A program made the position numbers and the translations under genes. DNA of 7,340 nucleotides from Prevotella sp. UBA7594 (GTDB lineage Bacteria > Bacteroidota > Bacteroidia > Bacteroidales > Bacteroidaceae). Shown here one piece after another: positions 1-6,444 of the stretch (its first letter is position 1; each line of letters opens with the position of its first letter). Where the stretch lies: NCBI GenBank assembly GCA_002490315.1, contig DLKG01000036.1, positions 19,047 through 26,386 of the forward strand. The letters run 5' to 3'. The notes under the pieces are model-generated. The model was given only the letters and a program-made list of their open reading frames with translations, was not told where the DNA came from and ran no database searches.

Positions 1-382
1 CATCGGTCCTGACGGTCACATCGCCTTCAACGAGCCAGGTTCTTCCCTCACTTCACGCACACGCCAGAAGACCCTTACTACAGACACCATCGTTGCCAAC
101 TCACGCTTCTTTGACAACGATGTCAACAAGGTGCCGACAACCGCTCTCACCGTAGGCGTAGGTACTGTGATGGCTGCACGCGAGGTGATGATTCTCGTCA
201 ACGGCCACAACAAGACACGCGCCCTGCAGGCTGCTGTAGAGGGTCCGGTAACTCAGATGTGGACAATCTCTGTACTCCAGCTCCACCAGCACGGCATCAT
301 TGTTGCCGACGAGGCTGCAACCGACGACCTGAAGGTAAGCACATATCGCTACTTCAAGGACATCGAGAAGAACAATTTGTAA
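1..382 (+). CDS. nagB: Glucosamine-6-phosphate deaminase, C-terminal part (5' end outside window)
   Basis: This enzyme converts glucosamine-6-phosphate to fructose-6-phosphate and ammonia in the cytoplasm, the step that sends amino sugars into glycolysis. The frame is open from base 2 to a TAA at 380-382, giving 126 residues, about the last half of a usual protein of roughly 265-270 residues. The fragment opens with [12 protein letters not shown], the active-site loop of the family. Its Asp, His and Glu (fragment residues 4, 6 and 11) match E. coli Asp141, His143 and Glu148. Other family blocks follow: [47 protein letters not shown] and a C-terminal [10 protein letters not shown]. It ends at the length expected of short-form NagB, with no fused extra domain. 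The next gene starts 15 bases downstream on the same strand, so they are probably co-transcribed. The start and promoter lie outside the window. Confidence 0.95.
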   Translation, partial: IGPDGHIAFNEPGSSLTSRTRQKTLTTDTIVANSRFFDNDVNKVPTTALTVGVGTVMAAREVMILVNGHNKTRALQAAVEGPVTQMWTISVLQLHQHGIIVADEAATDDLKVSTYRYFKDIEKNNL

Positions 383-397
383 TTACAAAGAAACTGT

Positions 398-1054
398 ATG
401 CACAAAGCATTGACTATAAAGAAAATCTCGGCAGCTCCCGTAGGAGCTGCTGAGATTTGTCGTTTATTGGACGAGGCAGGGGTTGGTTTCATTACTGTTG
501 ACAACCACTGTTGGGCAAACGACTTCCCATATAAACCACAGATGGAGGTGCGCATGGCGCACAACGGCAAACAGCTTCTCATCAACTACCGTGTAACGGA
601 GGAATGTGTGCGTGCCGTGGCTCCCCACGACAATGGCAACGTTTGGGAGGATTCGTGCTGCGAGCTCTTCCTTTCGCCCGTAGCTGACGGCACTTACTAC
701 AACATGGAATGTAATGCTGCCGGCACTCTGCTCATTGGCTTCGGACCTCAGCGTGAGGGTAGGGAGCGTGCCCAACAGGCTGTGCTCGACAAGGTAGACC
801 GCTGGTCGTCGCTTGGCAGAAAGCCGTTCGATGATATGCCGGGTGAGCGCACTTGGCAGCTGTGTCTTGCCGTGCCGACAGACGCCTTCTTCCACCATAG
901 TCTACAGTCGTTCGATGCACTGAAGGTGAAGGGTAATGTTTACAAATGTGGCGACAAACTGCCTCACCCCCATTTCCTTTCCCTCTTCCCCATCGATCTT
1001 CCCAAACCCGACTTTCATCGTCCCGACTTCTTCGGCAATGTAGAGTTTGAATAA
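398..1054 (+). CDS. CBM9-like (carbohydrate-binding family 9-like) domain protein
   Basis: The product has 218 residues and no signal peptide or membrane segment, so it should be cytosolic. It resembles the family 9-like carbohydrate-binding (DOMON-type beta-sandwich) proteins common in Bacteroides and Prevotella. Visible family blocks are W39..DFPYKP47, VRAV followed by VWEDSCCELFLSP (82-94), and YYNMECNAAGTLLIGFGP (100-117). The domain fills nearly the whole protein and no catalytic domain is attached. True CBM9 modules bind sugar chain ends, but the ligand of these standalone forms is not known to me. The ATG at 398 is chosen because the residues before Trp39 look like the start of other family members. 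The next in-frame ATG, codon 49 at 542, would delete the conserved DFPYKP block. An A-rich stretch (acaaagaaa) lies upstream. A strong hairpin lies over codons 9-21, which is odd. The gene follows nagB by 15 bases and ends at the terminator 1060-1136. Confidence 0.8.
   Translation: MHKALTIKKISAAPVGAAEICRLLDEAGVGFITVDNHCWANDFPYKPQMEVRMAHNGKQLLINYRVTEECVRAVAPHDNGNVWEDSCCELFLSPVADGTYYNMECNAAGTLLIGFGPQREGRERAQQAVLDKVDRWSSLGRKPFDDMPGERTWQLCLAVPTDAFFHHSLQSFDALKVKGNVYKCGDKLPHPHFLSLFPIDLPKPDFHRPDFFGNVEFE
423..458. repeat. 16-bp perfect hairpin inside the start of the CBM9-like gene
   Basis: Bases 423-438 pair with 443-458 around a 4-base loop (cgta). All 16 positions pair if one G-U wobble is allowed. 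It starts 40 bases after the nagB stop and covers codons 9-21 of the downstream gene, producing the near-palindromic peptide SAAPVGAAE. On the + strand there is only a weak T run after it (atttgtcgttt). On the - strand it is followed by attttcttt, so it looks more like a terminator in that direction. It could be an intercistronic attenuator that lowers expression of the second gene relative to nagB, or a translation-slowing structure. The structure is directly visible; its role is inference. Confidence 0.7.
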
Positions 1055-1059
1055 ACATC

Positions 1060-1136
1060 AATCTCCCATAGATGCAGTGGATTAGCGCATGTTAGCGTCA
1101 AACGTTTGTGATAATCCTCTGCTTCTATGGGAGATT
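1060..1136 (+). terminator. Long stem-loop terminator after the nagB/CBM9-like unit
   Basis: Bases 1060-1084 are complementary to 1112-1136 over 25 positions with only two mismatches. The outer 13 bases (aatctcccataga) pair perfectly. The right arm runs straight into a T tract (1135-1140), as expected of an intrinsic terminator. The stem is unusually long, and the 27-base loop holds a direct repeat of TTAGCG (1082-1087, 1092-1097) and the palindrome CAAACGTTTG (1099-1108). It begins five bases after the CBM9-like stop. The distal end lies about 40 bases before the likely helicase start, so the helicase should have its own promoter. I could not identify that promoter with confidence. Confidence 0.8.
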
Positions 1137-1175
1137 TTTTATTTCCGTTCCGATATTACATTCAATGTCATTTTT

Positions 1176-3938
1176 ATGCAGACAAAGAACAATACATTCG
1201 TTCCCGATCCTTGCCAGACGGAGGTGATTGAGGCTGAGGGAGGTTTTCATCTTGTTCTTGCCCCTCCAGGATGCGGTAAGACGCAGATTCTCACAGAGCG
1301 CATACGCCATGCTCACGACAAACAGAGTGTGGCATATGGCGACATGCTTTGCCTTACGTTCACCAACCGTGCGGCGCGCGGCATGGCGGAGCGTATTTCG
1401 GAAAGTATCGCTGACAGCAGCGTGAGTGATGTCTTTGTGGGCAATGTCCATCGTTTCTGCTCCAAATTCCTTTATTCCAACGGCATCATATCCGCCGAGT
1501 CAAGTGTCATCGACGAGGATGACGCTGTCTCCATTCTCGCCCGCTACATCGGCGACGACGAGTACAAGGTGCAGGCCGACTACAACCTTCGGCGCTCCTA
1601 TAGCGACGTTTTCAATCTTGAGTCTCTCATGCATCAGATTGCTCAGGGTTATCCAAGAGAACTGCGTATTCATCCCGAATGCCTCTCCAAGGATGACATC
1701 ACTGCCATGGATAAACTGTGTCGCTTGCAAAACCGCGTGTTTGACGCCGCGGCGATGATTGACATCTACGAGCACTCAGACACGTGGCGCGACCTCCTCA
1801 TTTCTGACACCTGTGATTATGGCGACCGCCAAACTGCGCTTCGTATGCTGCAAAAAATAGGGCTTGCATGGCAGTATCATCAGTATAAGCTCTCCAATCG
1901 TCTCCTCGATTTCCATGACTTGCTACTCCTCACCTACGACGCGCTTGCCGCCGATGCCGGTCAGAAGCAGTACAAGCGCTACACATGGGTGCAGGTGGAC
2001 GAGGTGCAAGATCTCAACCAACTCCAGATGGCTATCATCAAGCTCCTTACGGCGCGACCATTCCTCACCGTCATGTTTCTTGGCGACGAGCAACAGGCCA
2101 TATTCTCTTTCATGGGCGCCAAGCTCGACACTCTATCTGCGCTGAAGGAGAAACCCCAGTGCCAGCTCCATCATCTCTCCGTCAACCACCGCTCACCAAA
2201 GTATCTGCTCAACATCTTCAATACTTATGCTGCCGACTTGCTCCACATCGATCCTTCCCTTCTGCCCGAAGCTGGTAAGAACGACGGGGAGAGAACCATC
2301 GGCAACGAACTGCAGATACTGTGCAGCGAGACCTACGAGCAGGAAGTGCGCGACTGTGTGCAGTTCACCGATATGCTACGCCACTCGTTTCCTGATTCCA
2401 CAACCGCCATTGTTGTCAACGCCAACCATGACGCGGAGGTCATCAGCAGCGAACTTGCGCGGCGCGACATTGGACATTTCAAGGTGTCGGGCACCGACCT
2501 CTTTTCTTCTCCCGACATGAAACTCCTACTGGCTCATCTCAGCGTGCTCGGCAACGAGTTCAACTTCATGGCTTGGGCACGGCTGATGAAGGGTGTCGGA
2601 GGCTACGAGAGCAATGCTGCAGCACGCAACTTCGTGCGACAGCTCTTCAATCATGCCATCCTTCCCTCCGACCTCCTGCACTTTGAGGGGTCCTCTTATC
2701 TGCAACATTTCGCCGACTGCTACGAGAATGAGACGCTTGTCGTGTTCGACACGGAAACCACCGGACTGAACGTTTTCGAGGACGACATTCTGCAGATTGC
2801 TGCCGTGAAGATGAGAAAGGGAGAAGTGGTGGAGGGCTCAAACTTCACGGTCTACATTGAGTCCGACCGCAAGATACCAGAGATGCTCGGCGACATCGTG
2901 AACCCGATAATAGAAGAACGCAAGAAGCATCGGCTGCTTGCGCACGAAGAGGCGTTGCGCTTATTTATGAACTATGCGGAAGGTTGCGTGCTGCTTGGAC
3001 ACAACGCCGATTATGATTACCACATCCTCGACTTCAACCTGCGCCGTTACGCTCCAGAAATCGTGCTGAAGTCGAATCATGCCAGCTATCTCGACTCGTT
3101 GCGCCTCGTGCGCTTGCTCCATCCCGAACTGAAGGAACACAAACTAAAATACCTTCTTGCCGTGCTCGGACTTGAGGGTTGCAATTCTCATCTTGCCGAT
3201 GATGACGTTGACGCCACGCGCAGTGTGGTCAACCATTGTTATGCTTTGGCAGTGGAAAAGCTTGATGAGCAGAGAAAGTTCTTGTCCGACAGCCGTGTCA
3301 GAATGCGTGCCCAAGTGCTTCGCCGCAACTATGGCGAGTATTACGTCGGAGGTCTGGCTCACCTCTACGATCGTGGACTGGCACCAAATGCTGAACATCC
3401 TGCCTTGGTGGAAGAAATAACGGGCTTCTATGAACACTTGCTTGCGGAAGGAATGGTGATGAAGATAGAAGGCTTGCGCTTTGTCACGACGTTCCTGACG
3501 CACGACATTATCGACGCCACGCATGAGCCTTCCTTATACGAGCAACTGTGCAATCATTCAATGGAGATATGCACGCTGAAGGAAGCCGACCTATGCGGCA
3601 GTGGCAGCATCGACGAGCGGGTGTTCGTGACGACAATTCATAAGGCAAAGGGATTGGAGTTTGACAACGTGATAGTGTTTGATGCCGTGGACGGGCGCAT
3701 TCCCAATTTCTATAGTCGCAACAGCCCGAAGCAGCTTGCCGAGGACGCTCGCAAGTTCTACGTGGCGTTGTCGAGGGCAAAGCGCAGGCTTTACGTGTCG
3801 CAGTGCATACGCCGCTACGATTATCACAACATGCCACACGACGTGCACCTGACGCCTTTCATGAAGCCTATAGCAAAGTTCTTTAAAATGGAAATGTTCT
3901 GTGAGGAAGAGAATATGAAAGAGGATGGAAAAGGATAG
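1176..3938 (+). CDS. UvrD/Rep-type SF1 DNA helicase with an internal DnaQ-like 3'-5' exonuclease domain
   Basis: This is a predicted ATP-driven DNA helicase joined to a DNA exonuclease, 920 residues from the ATG at 1176, against roughly 720-750 for plain UvrD/PcrA. The SF1A motifs are complete: Q motif (PDPCQ, Gln14), Walker A GCGKT (32-36), Ia TFTNRAA (61-67), Ib VHRFC (91-95), Walker B DEVQD (275-279), III GDEQQAIFSFMGA (from 303), IV NHRS (337-340), V TIHKAKGLEF (from 820) and VI FYVALSRAKRR (861-871). Between IV and V, in the 2B subdomain region, lies a whole DEDDh exonuclease at about 518-695. It has Exo I DTETTG (525-530), Exo II HNADYD (609-614) and Exo III HLADDD (672-677), with all acidic residues and the His present, so both activities should be intact. 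A longer frame begins at ATG 1089, but that codon sits in the terminator loop and its 29 extra residues fit no helicase N-terminus. The exact role is unknown; repair or replication-fork processing is plausible. No partner gene is adjacent. Confidence 0.93.
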   Translation: MQTKNNTFVPDPCQTEVIEAEGGFHLVLAPPGCGKTQILTERIRHAHDKQSVAYGDMLCLTFTNRAARGMAERISESIADSSVSDVFVGNVHRFCSKFLYSNGIISAESSVIDEDDAVSILARYIGDDEYKVQADYNLRRSYSDVFNLESLMHQIAQGYPRELRIHPECLSKDDITAMDKLCRLQNRVFDAAAMIDIYEHSDTWRDLLISDTCDYGDRQTALRMLQKIGLAWQYHQYKLSNRLLDFHDLLLLTYDALAADAGQKQYKRYTWVQVDEVQDLNQLQMAIIKLLTARPFLTVMFLGDEQQAIFSFMGAKLDTLSALKEKPQCQLHHLSVNHRSPKYLLNIFNTYAADLLHIDPSLLPEAGKNDGERTIGNELQILCSETYEQEVRDCVQFTDMLRHSFPDSTTAIVVNANHDAEVISSELARRDIGHFKVSGTDLFSSPDMKLLLAHLSVLGNEFNFMAWARLMKGVGGYESNAAARNFVRQLFNHAILPSDLLHFEGSSYLQHFADCYENETLVVFDTETTGLNVFEDDILQIAAVKMRKGEVVEGSNFTVYIESDRKIPEMLGDIVNPIIEERKKHRLLAHEEALRLFMNYAEGCVLLGHNADYDYHILDFNLRRYAPEIVLKSNHASYLDSLRLVRLLHPELKEHKLKYLLAVLGLEGCNSHLADDDVDATRSVVNHCYALAVEKLDEQRKFLSDSRVRMRAQVLRRNYGEYYVGGLAHLYDRGLAPNAEHPALVEEITGFYEHLLAEGMVMKIEGLRFVTTFLTHDIIDATHEPSLYEQLCNHSMEICTLKEADLCGSGSIDERVFVTTIHKAKGLEFDNVIVFDAVDGRIPNFYSRNSPKQLAEDARKFYVALSRAKRRLYVSQCIRRYDYHNMPHDVHLTPFMKPIAKFFKMEMFCEEENMKEDGKG

Positions 3939-3990
3939 GGGTAAGAAAGAGTTTATTATTTAATACTGAAGTTTCGGATTTAAGAAAAAC

Positions 3991-4062
3991 GGGCTGCGCT
4001 CGGCTTGCCGCTTGCTTTAGCAAGAAAGCCCAATAGCGCATAGCCCAGGGCGTCGCCCTGGG
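3991..4062. repeat. Branched palindrome plus short hairpin in the convergent intergenic region
   Basis: Bases 3991-4000 (gggctgcgct) pair with 4035-4046 (agcgcatagccc) except for a 2-base bulge. They enclose two smaller hairpins: CGGCTTGCCG (4001-4010) and CTTGC-ttta-GCAAG (4011-4024). A separate 8-bp hairpin follows: CCCAGGGC (4044-4051), a 3-base loop, then GCCCTGGG (4055-4062). This shares its first three bases with the outer stem, so the two folds compete. There is no coding potential I trust. The sequence reminds me of interspersed palindromic repeats found between genes in Bacteroidetes, but I cannot verify copy number here. Bases 3939-3990 before it hold nothing I recognise. Confidence 0.7.
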
Positions 4063-4085
4063 TTGAATGAAGGTATCGTTTTACA

Positions 4086-4141
4086 CCCTGAAAGGGCAAA
4101 AGCCTATTCCCAATTCTCTCTATGCTTTTGCCCTTTCAGGG
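4086..4141. repeat. 18-bp perfect inverted repeat, possible terminator of the helicase gene
   Basis: CCCTGAAAGGGCAAAAGC (4086-4103) is the exact reverse complement of 4124-4141, with a 20-base spacer. Each arm also contains a smaller palindrome (CCCTgaaAGGG). The right arm is followed by cgttttgcttcg, a weak T tract, so it could end transcription coming from the helicase gene. It lies 24 bases after the preceding hairpin and may belong to the same repeat unit. The structure is certain; terminator function is inference. Confidence 0.75.
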
Positions 4142-4165
4142 CGTTTTGCTTCGAAATCGTTGTAG

Positions 4166-4254
4166 AGGGTGTGTCAAAAGGCAATTTTGCAACTTTATCC
4201 GTGGCGGAGGTCTCCGCTACGGACAATCACTATTTGCGAGTTTTGACACACCCT
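4166..4254. mobile_element. Putative 89-bp MITE-like element with 14-bp terminal inverted repeats
   Basis: AGGGTGTGTCAAAA (4166-4179) is perfectly repeated in inverted orientation at 4241-4254. Between them lies a second inverted repeat: TCCGTGGCGGAG (4198-4209) against CTCCGCTACGGA (4212-4223), 12 bp with one G-T pair and a 2-base loop. The interior has no meaningful open frame, so if mobile it would depend on a transposase elsewhere. I see no clear target-site duplication. The right end lies only four bases from the xthA stop codon, so it may form part of that gene's 3' end and terminator. The nested symmetry is seen directly; calling it mobile is inference. Confidence 0.5.
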
Positions 4255-4258
4255 TCGG

Positions 4259-5008
4259 TTATTCTATCACTAACTCCACGGGGCAATGGTCGCTGCCGTA
4301 CACTTCCGTGTGGATGGAAGCAGAGACGATGCGGCTGCGGAGACGCTCAGAAGTAATGAAATAATCAATGCGCCAACCTGCGTTCTTCTCGCGGGCGTGG
4401 AAACGGTAAGACCACCACGAATAAGTGGGGTCATCGGGATGGAGCGAGCGGAATGTGTCGATGAAGCCATTGCTTAGGAAAGCGGTCATCTTTGCACGTT
4501 CCTCGTCGGTGAAGCCGGCGTTCTTGCGGTTGGTCTTGGGATTTTTAAGGTCGATCTCTTCATGCGCCACGTTGAGGTCGCCGCAGACAATCACGGGCTT
4601 CTTGGCGTCAAGCTGCTTGATGTAGTTGAGGAAGTCGTCTTCCCAAGTCATGCGGTAGTCGAGACGTCGCAGTCCGTCCTGCGAGTTGGGAGTGTAGCAA
4701 GTGACGAGATAGAAGTCGTCCATCTCGAGTGTGATAACACGCCCTTCATGGTCGTGTTCATCAATGCCGATGCCATAGCTGACGGACAATGGTTTCAGCC
4801 GTGTGTAGATGGCTGTGCCGGAATATCCTTTCTTGTCGGCATAGTTCCAGAACGACTCGTAGCCGTCAAACTGCAAGTTGAGTTGTCCTGCCTGCATCTT
4901 CGTTTCTTGCAGGCAGAAGAAATCGGCGTCAAGTGAGCGGAAAGACTCCTCGAAGCCTTTCTGCACACATGCCCGCAAGCCGTTTACATTCCAGGAAATG
5001 AATTTCAT
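4259..5008 (-). CDS. xthA: Exodeoxyribonuclease III / AP endonuclease
   Basis: This cytoplasmic base-excision repair enzyme cuts DNA 5' of abasic sites and trims 3' ends. It has 249 residues, close to the usual 250-270 of the ExoIII/ExoA (EEP) family. The catalytic blocks are all present: NVNGLRA with Asn7, LQETK with the metal ligand Glu35, YTPNSQ (105-110), [12 protein letters not shown] with Asp144 and Asn146, GFTDEER, YSWWSYR, WRIDYF (Asp215) and the C-terminal GSDH (238-241) with Asp240 and catalytic His241. The protein resembles the shorter ExoA type. The start at 5008 gives the canonical [11 protein letters not shown]-terminus. It begins 21 bases after the lipoprotein stop, so the two are probably co-transcribed. 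The palindromic element 4166-4254 immediately follows its stop codon. The sequence cannot tell xth from exoA naming; the function is secure. Confidence 0.96.
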   Translation of the reverse strand: MKFISWNVNGLRACVQKGFEESFRSLDADFFCLQETKMQAGQLNLQFDGYESFWNYADKKGYSGTAIYTRLKPLSVSYGIGIDEHDHEGRVITLEMDDFYLVTCYTPNSQDGLRRLDYRMTWEDDFLNYIKQLDAKKPVIVCGDLNVAHEEIDLKNPKTNRKNAGFTDEERAKMTAFLSNGFIDTFRSLHPDDPTYSWWSYRFHAREKNAGWRIDYFITSERLRSRIVSASIHTEVYGSDHCPVELVIE

Positions 5009-5029
5009 GTTGTGCGGTTATGGATAGTT

Positions 5030-5716
5030 TTATTTATTCTGGCAATTCATGCGGATGGAGCGGAAGTATTTCTCGCTGATATAGCTGCCGGCTAAGTTAT
5101 TCTCTGTCTTCGGGTCGATAGCTATGCCGTAGAGAGACATGAGGAACTGGAACTGCATGCTTGTCGTTGTCCATGTGCCACCGTATTGATTGTCAAATAT
5201 GAAGTAGACAGTATGGTTTGCGCCCTCATAGTTGATGGTCTGCTTGATGTAGTAGGGCATCACGAAGAACTGCACATAGTCATTGGTAATCCAGCTCTTT
5301 GTCGGAATATAGTAGTAAGCCTTGAGGTTCACTGTAGTGTTGAGCTGGCTTATGGCGTTGCGCAATGCTCGCATTGTGGTAGCTTCAGTGCTATTGTCGT
5401 TGTCGGAAACATTGATGGCAGAGTCGAGCTTGTTCACGGGGAAGGCATTGAGCGTGAGCGTGGAGTCGGCGTAAACGCGCCAAGTAGCGTTCTCCAGCGA
5501 GTCGTACTTCACATACTGGATGTTGTAGCTATTCGCCTGGGGATAATAGAAACGCACGATTTTGCCGTACGTGCCGCTCATCATTTTTTGATAGCTCTGT
5601 TGTTCGGTAGTGTCGAGACCTTTGAAGTCGTCGTTGCTGTTGAGGCATGAAGAGAGAGAGAAGGCTGTCATGGCGAGCATGGCGATAGCCAATAAGTAAT
5701 GTCTTGGATTTTTCAT
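5030..5716 (-). CDS. Predicted lipoprotein, DUF4840-like
   Basis: The protein has 228 residues from the ATG at 5716. It begins with a lipoprotein signal peptide: basic MKNPRH, a hydrophobic core, then the lipobox LSSC with Cys24 as the lipidation site. The following LNSNDD is acidic, as in Bacteroidetes surface-export signals, though the match is imperfect. The mature part is rich in Tyr, Asn, Ser and Thr with alternating hydrophobic stretches, consistent with a beta-rich fold. The layout, including the SSCLNS.DD start, 'SGTYGKIV', 'DSTLTLNAFPVNKL', 'YVQFFVMPYY' and 'HTVYFIFDNQY', resembles DUF4840 proteins as I remember them; function is unknown. A longer frame starts at 5770, but its 18 extra residues would put a charged stretch before the signal peptide. 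The 5716 ATG is preceded by purine-rich aaaagaagaaaa. It lies between folE and xthA, with no functional link evident. Confidence 0.85.
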   Translation of the reverse strand: MKNPRHYLLAIAMLAMTAFSLSSCLNSNDDFKGLDTTEQQSYQKMMSGTYGKIVRFYYPQANSYNIQYVKYDSLENATWRVYADSTLTLNAFPVNKLDSAINVSDNDNSTEATTMRALRNAISQLNTTVNLKAYYYIPTKSWITNDYVQFFVMPYYIKQTINYEGANHTVYFIFDNQYGGTWTTTSMQFQFLMSLYGIAIDPKTENNLAGSYISEKYFRSIRMNCQNK

Positions 5717-5794
5717 TTTTCTTCTTTTGTTTATTGTTTTATATATACAATGCGCCGCAGTCGGTTTCATTGCATGGAGGTGTCATTCTTTTTT

Positions 5795-6388
5795 TTAGAA
5801 TTTATGCGAGTCGGAGTTTATGAGGTTCATAAACTCTTGGCGTGTCTTTGCCTGTTCGAAGGCTCCGGAGAAATCGCTTGTCATAGTTATTGAGCTCTGC
5901 TTCTCCACGCCGCGCATCTGCATACACATGTGCTTTGCCTCTATCACGACCATCACACCGAGTGGATGGAGCGTGTCCTCGATACATTCACGTATTTGCT
6001 GAGTGAGTCGTTCCTGCACCTGTAGGCGATGGGAGAAGATGTCTACTACTCGTGCAATCTTGCTCAGTCCGGTTATATAGCCGTTGGGTATGTATGCCAC
6101 GTGTGCCTTGCCGTAGAAAGGCAGCATGTGATGCTCGCAGAGAGAGAAGACGTCGATGTCCTTCACGAGCACCATCTGCTTGTAGTCTTCCTTAAAGAGA
6201 GCATCGGTCAGCACCTTGTGTGGGTCTTGTGTGTAGCCGCGGGTGAGCACCTGCATGGCCTTTGCCACGCGCATCGGGGTCTTCTGAAGACCTTCGCGAC
6301 CGACGTCCTCGCCAAGGAGTGATATTATGCTCTTGTAATGAGCCGCGAGGTCGTCGAGCCCTTCGCGGTATTCGGGATCTAAGTTCAT
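5795..6388 (-). CDS. folE: GTP cyclohydrolase I
   Basis: This enzyme converts GTP to 7,8-dihydroneopterin triphosphate, the first step of folate synthesis, and can also feed queuosine-type deazapurine pathways. It works as a cytosolic homodecamer. The product is 197 residues, near the usual length of type I enzymes. Key blocks are [13 protein letters not shown] (33-45), [21 protein letters not shown] (from 81), [23 protein letters not shown] (107-129), and HMCMQMRGV (153-161). The zinc ligands Cys84, His87 and Cys155 match E. coli Cys110, His113 and Cys181. His86 and His153 match catalytic His112 and His179. So the enzyme should be active and zinc-dependent, unlike the FolE2 type. The start at 6388 follows an A-rich leader. 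It begins 56 bases after the SPOR gene stop and ends 78 bases before the lipoprotein start, compatible with an operon. Confidence 0.97.
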   Translation of the reverse strand: MNLDPEYREGLDDLAAHYKSIISLLGEDVGREGLQKTPMRVAKAMQVLTRGYTQDPHKVLTDALFKEDYKQMVLVKDIDVFSLCEHHMLPFYGKAHVAYIPNGYITGLSKIARVVDIFSHRLQVQERLTQQIRECIEDTLHPLGVMVVIEAKHMCMQMRGVEKQSSITMTSDFSGAFEQAKTRQEFMNLINSDSHKF

Positions 6389-6444
6389 TATTCTTGAGTT
6401 TTAAGTTTTGATTTCTTTTGAGTCTGTTTATGCGTCAAGACGCG

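Noticed and set aside
464..898. A 144-codon - strand frame opposite the CBM9-like gene
   Set aside because: It is antisense to a gene with conserved family blocks and resembles no family I know.
3972..3983. TTTCGGATTTAA, also present in inverted orientation at 7184-7195
   Set aside because: A shared 12-mer is expected by chance among this many position pairs, and neither copy sits at a consistent distance from a gene start.
4063..4356. A 97-codon open frame on the + strand across the intergenic region
   Set aside because: It runs through the palindromic repeats and then antisense into the end of xthA. Its translation is Cys/Arg-rich with no family resemblance, so it is a by-product of the repeats.
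5186..5650. A 154-codon + strand frame opposite the lipoprotein gene
   Set aside because: It is fully antisense to a gene with a clear signal peptide and lipobox, and its Val/His-rich translation is typical of a reverse-strand shadow.
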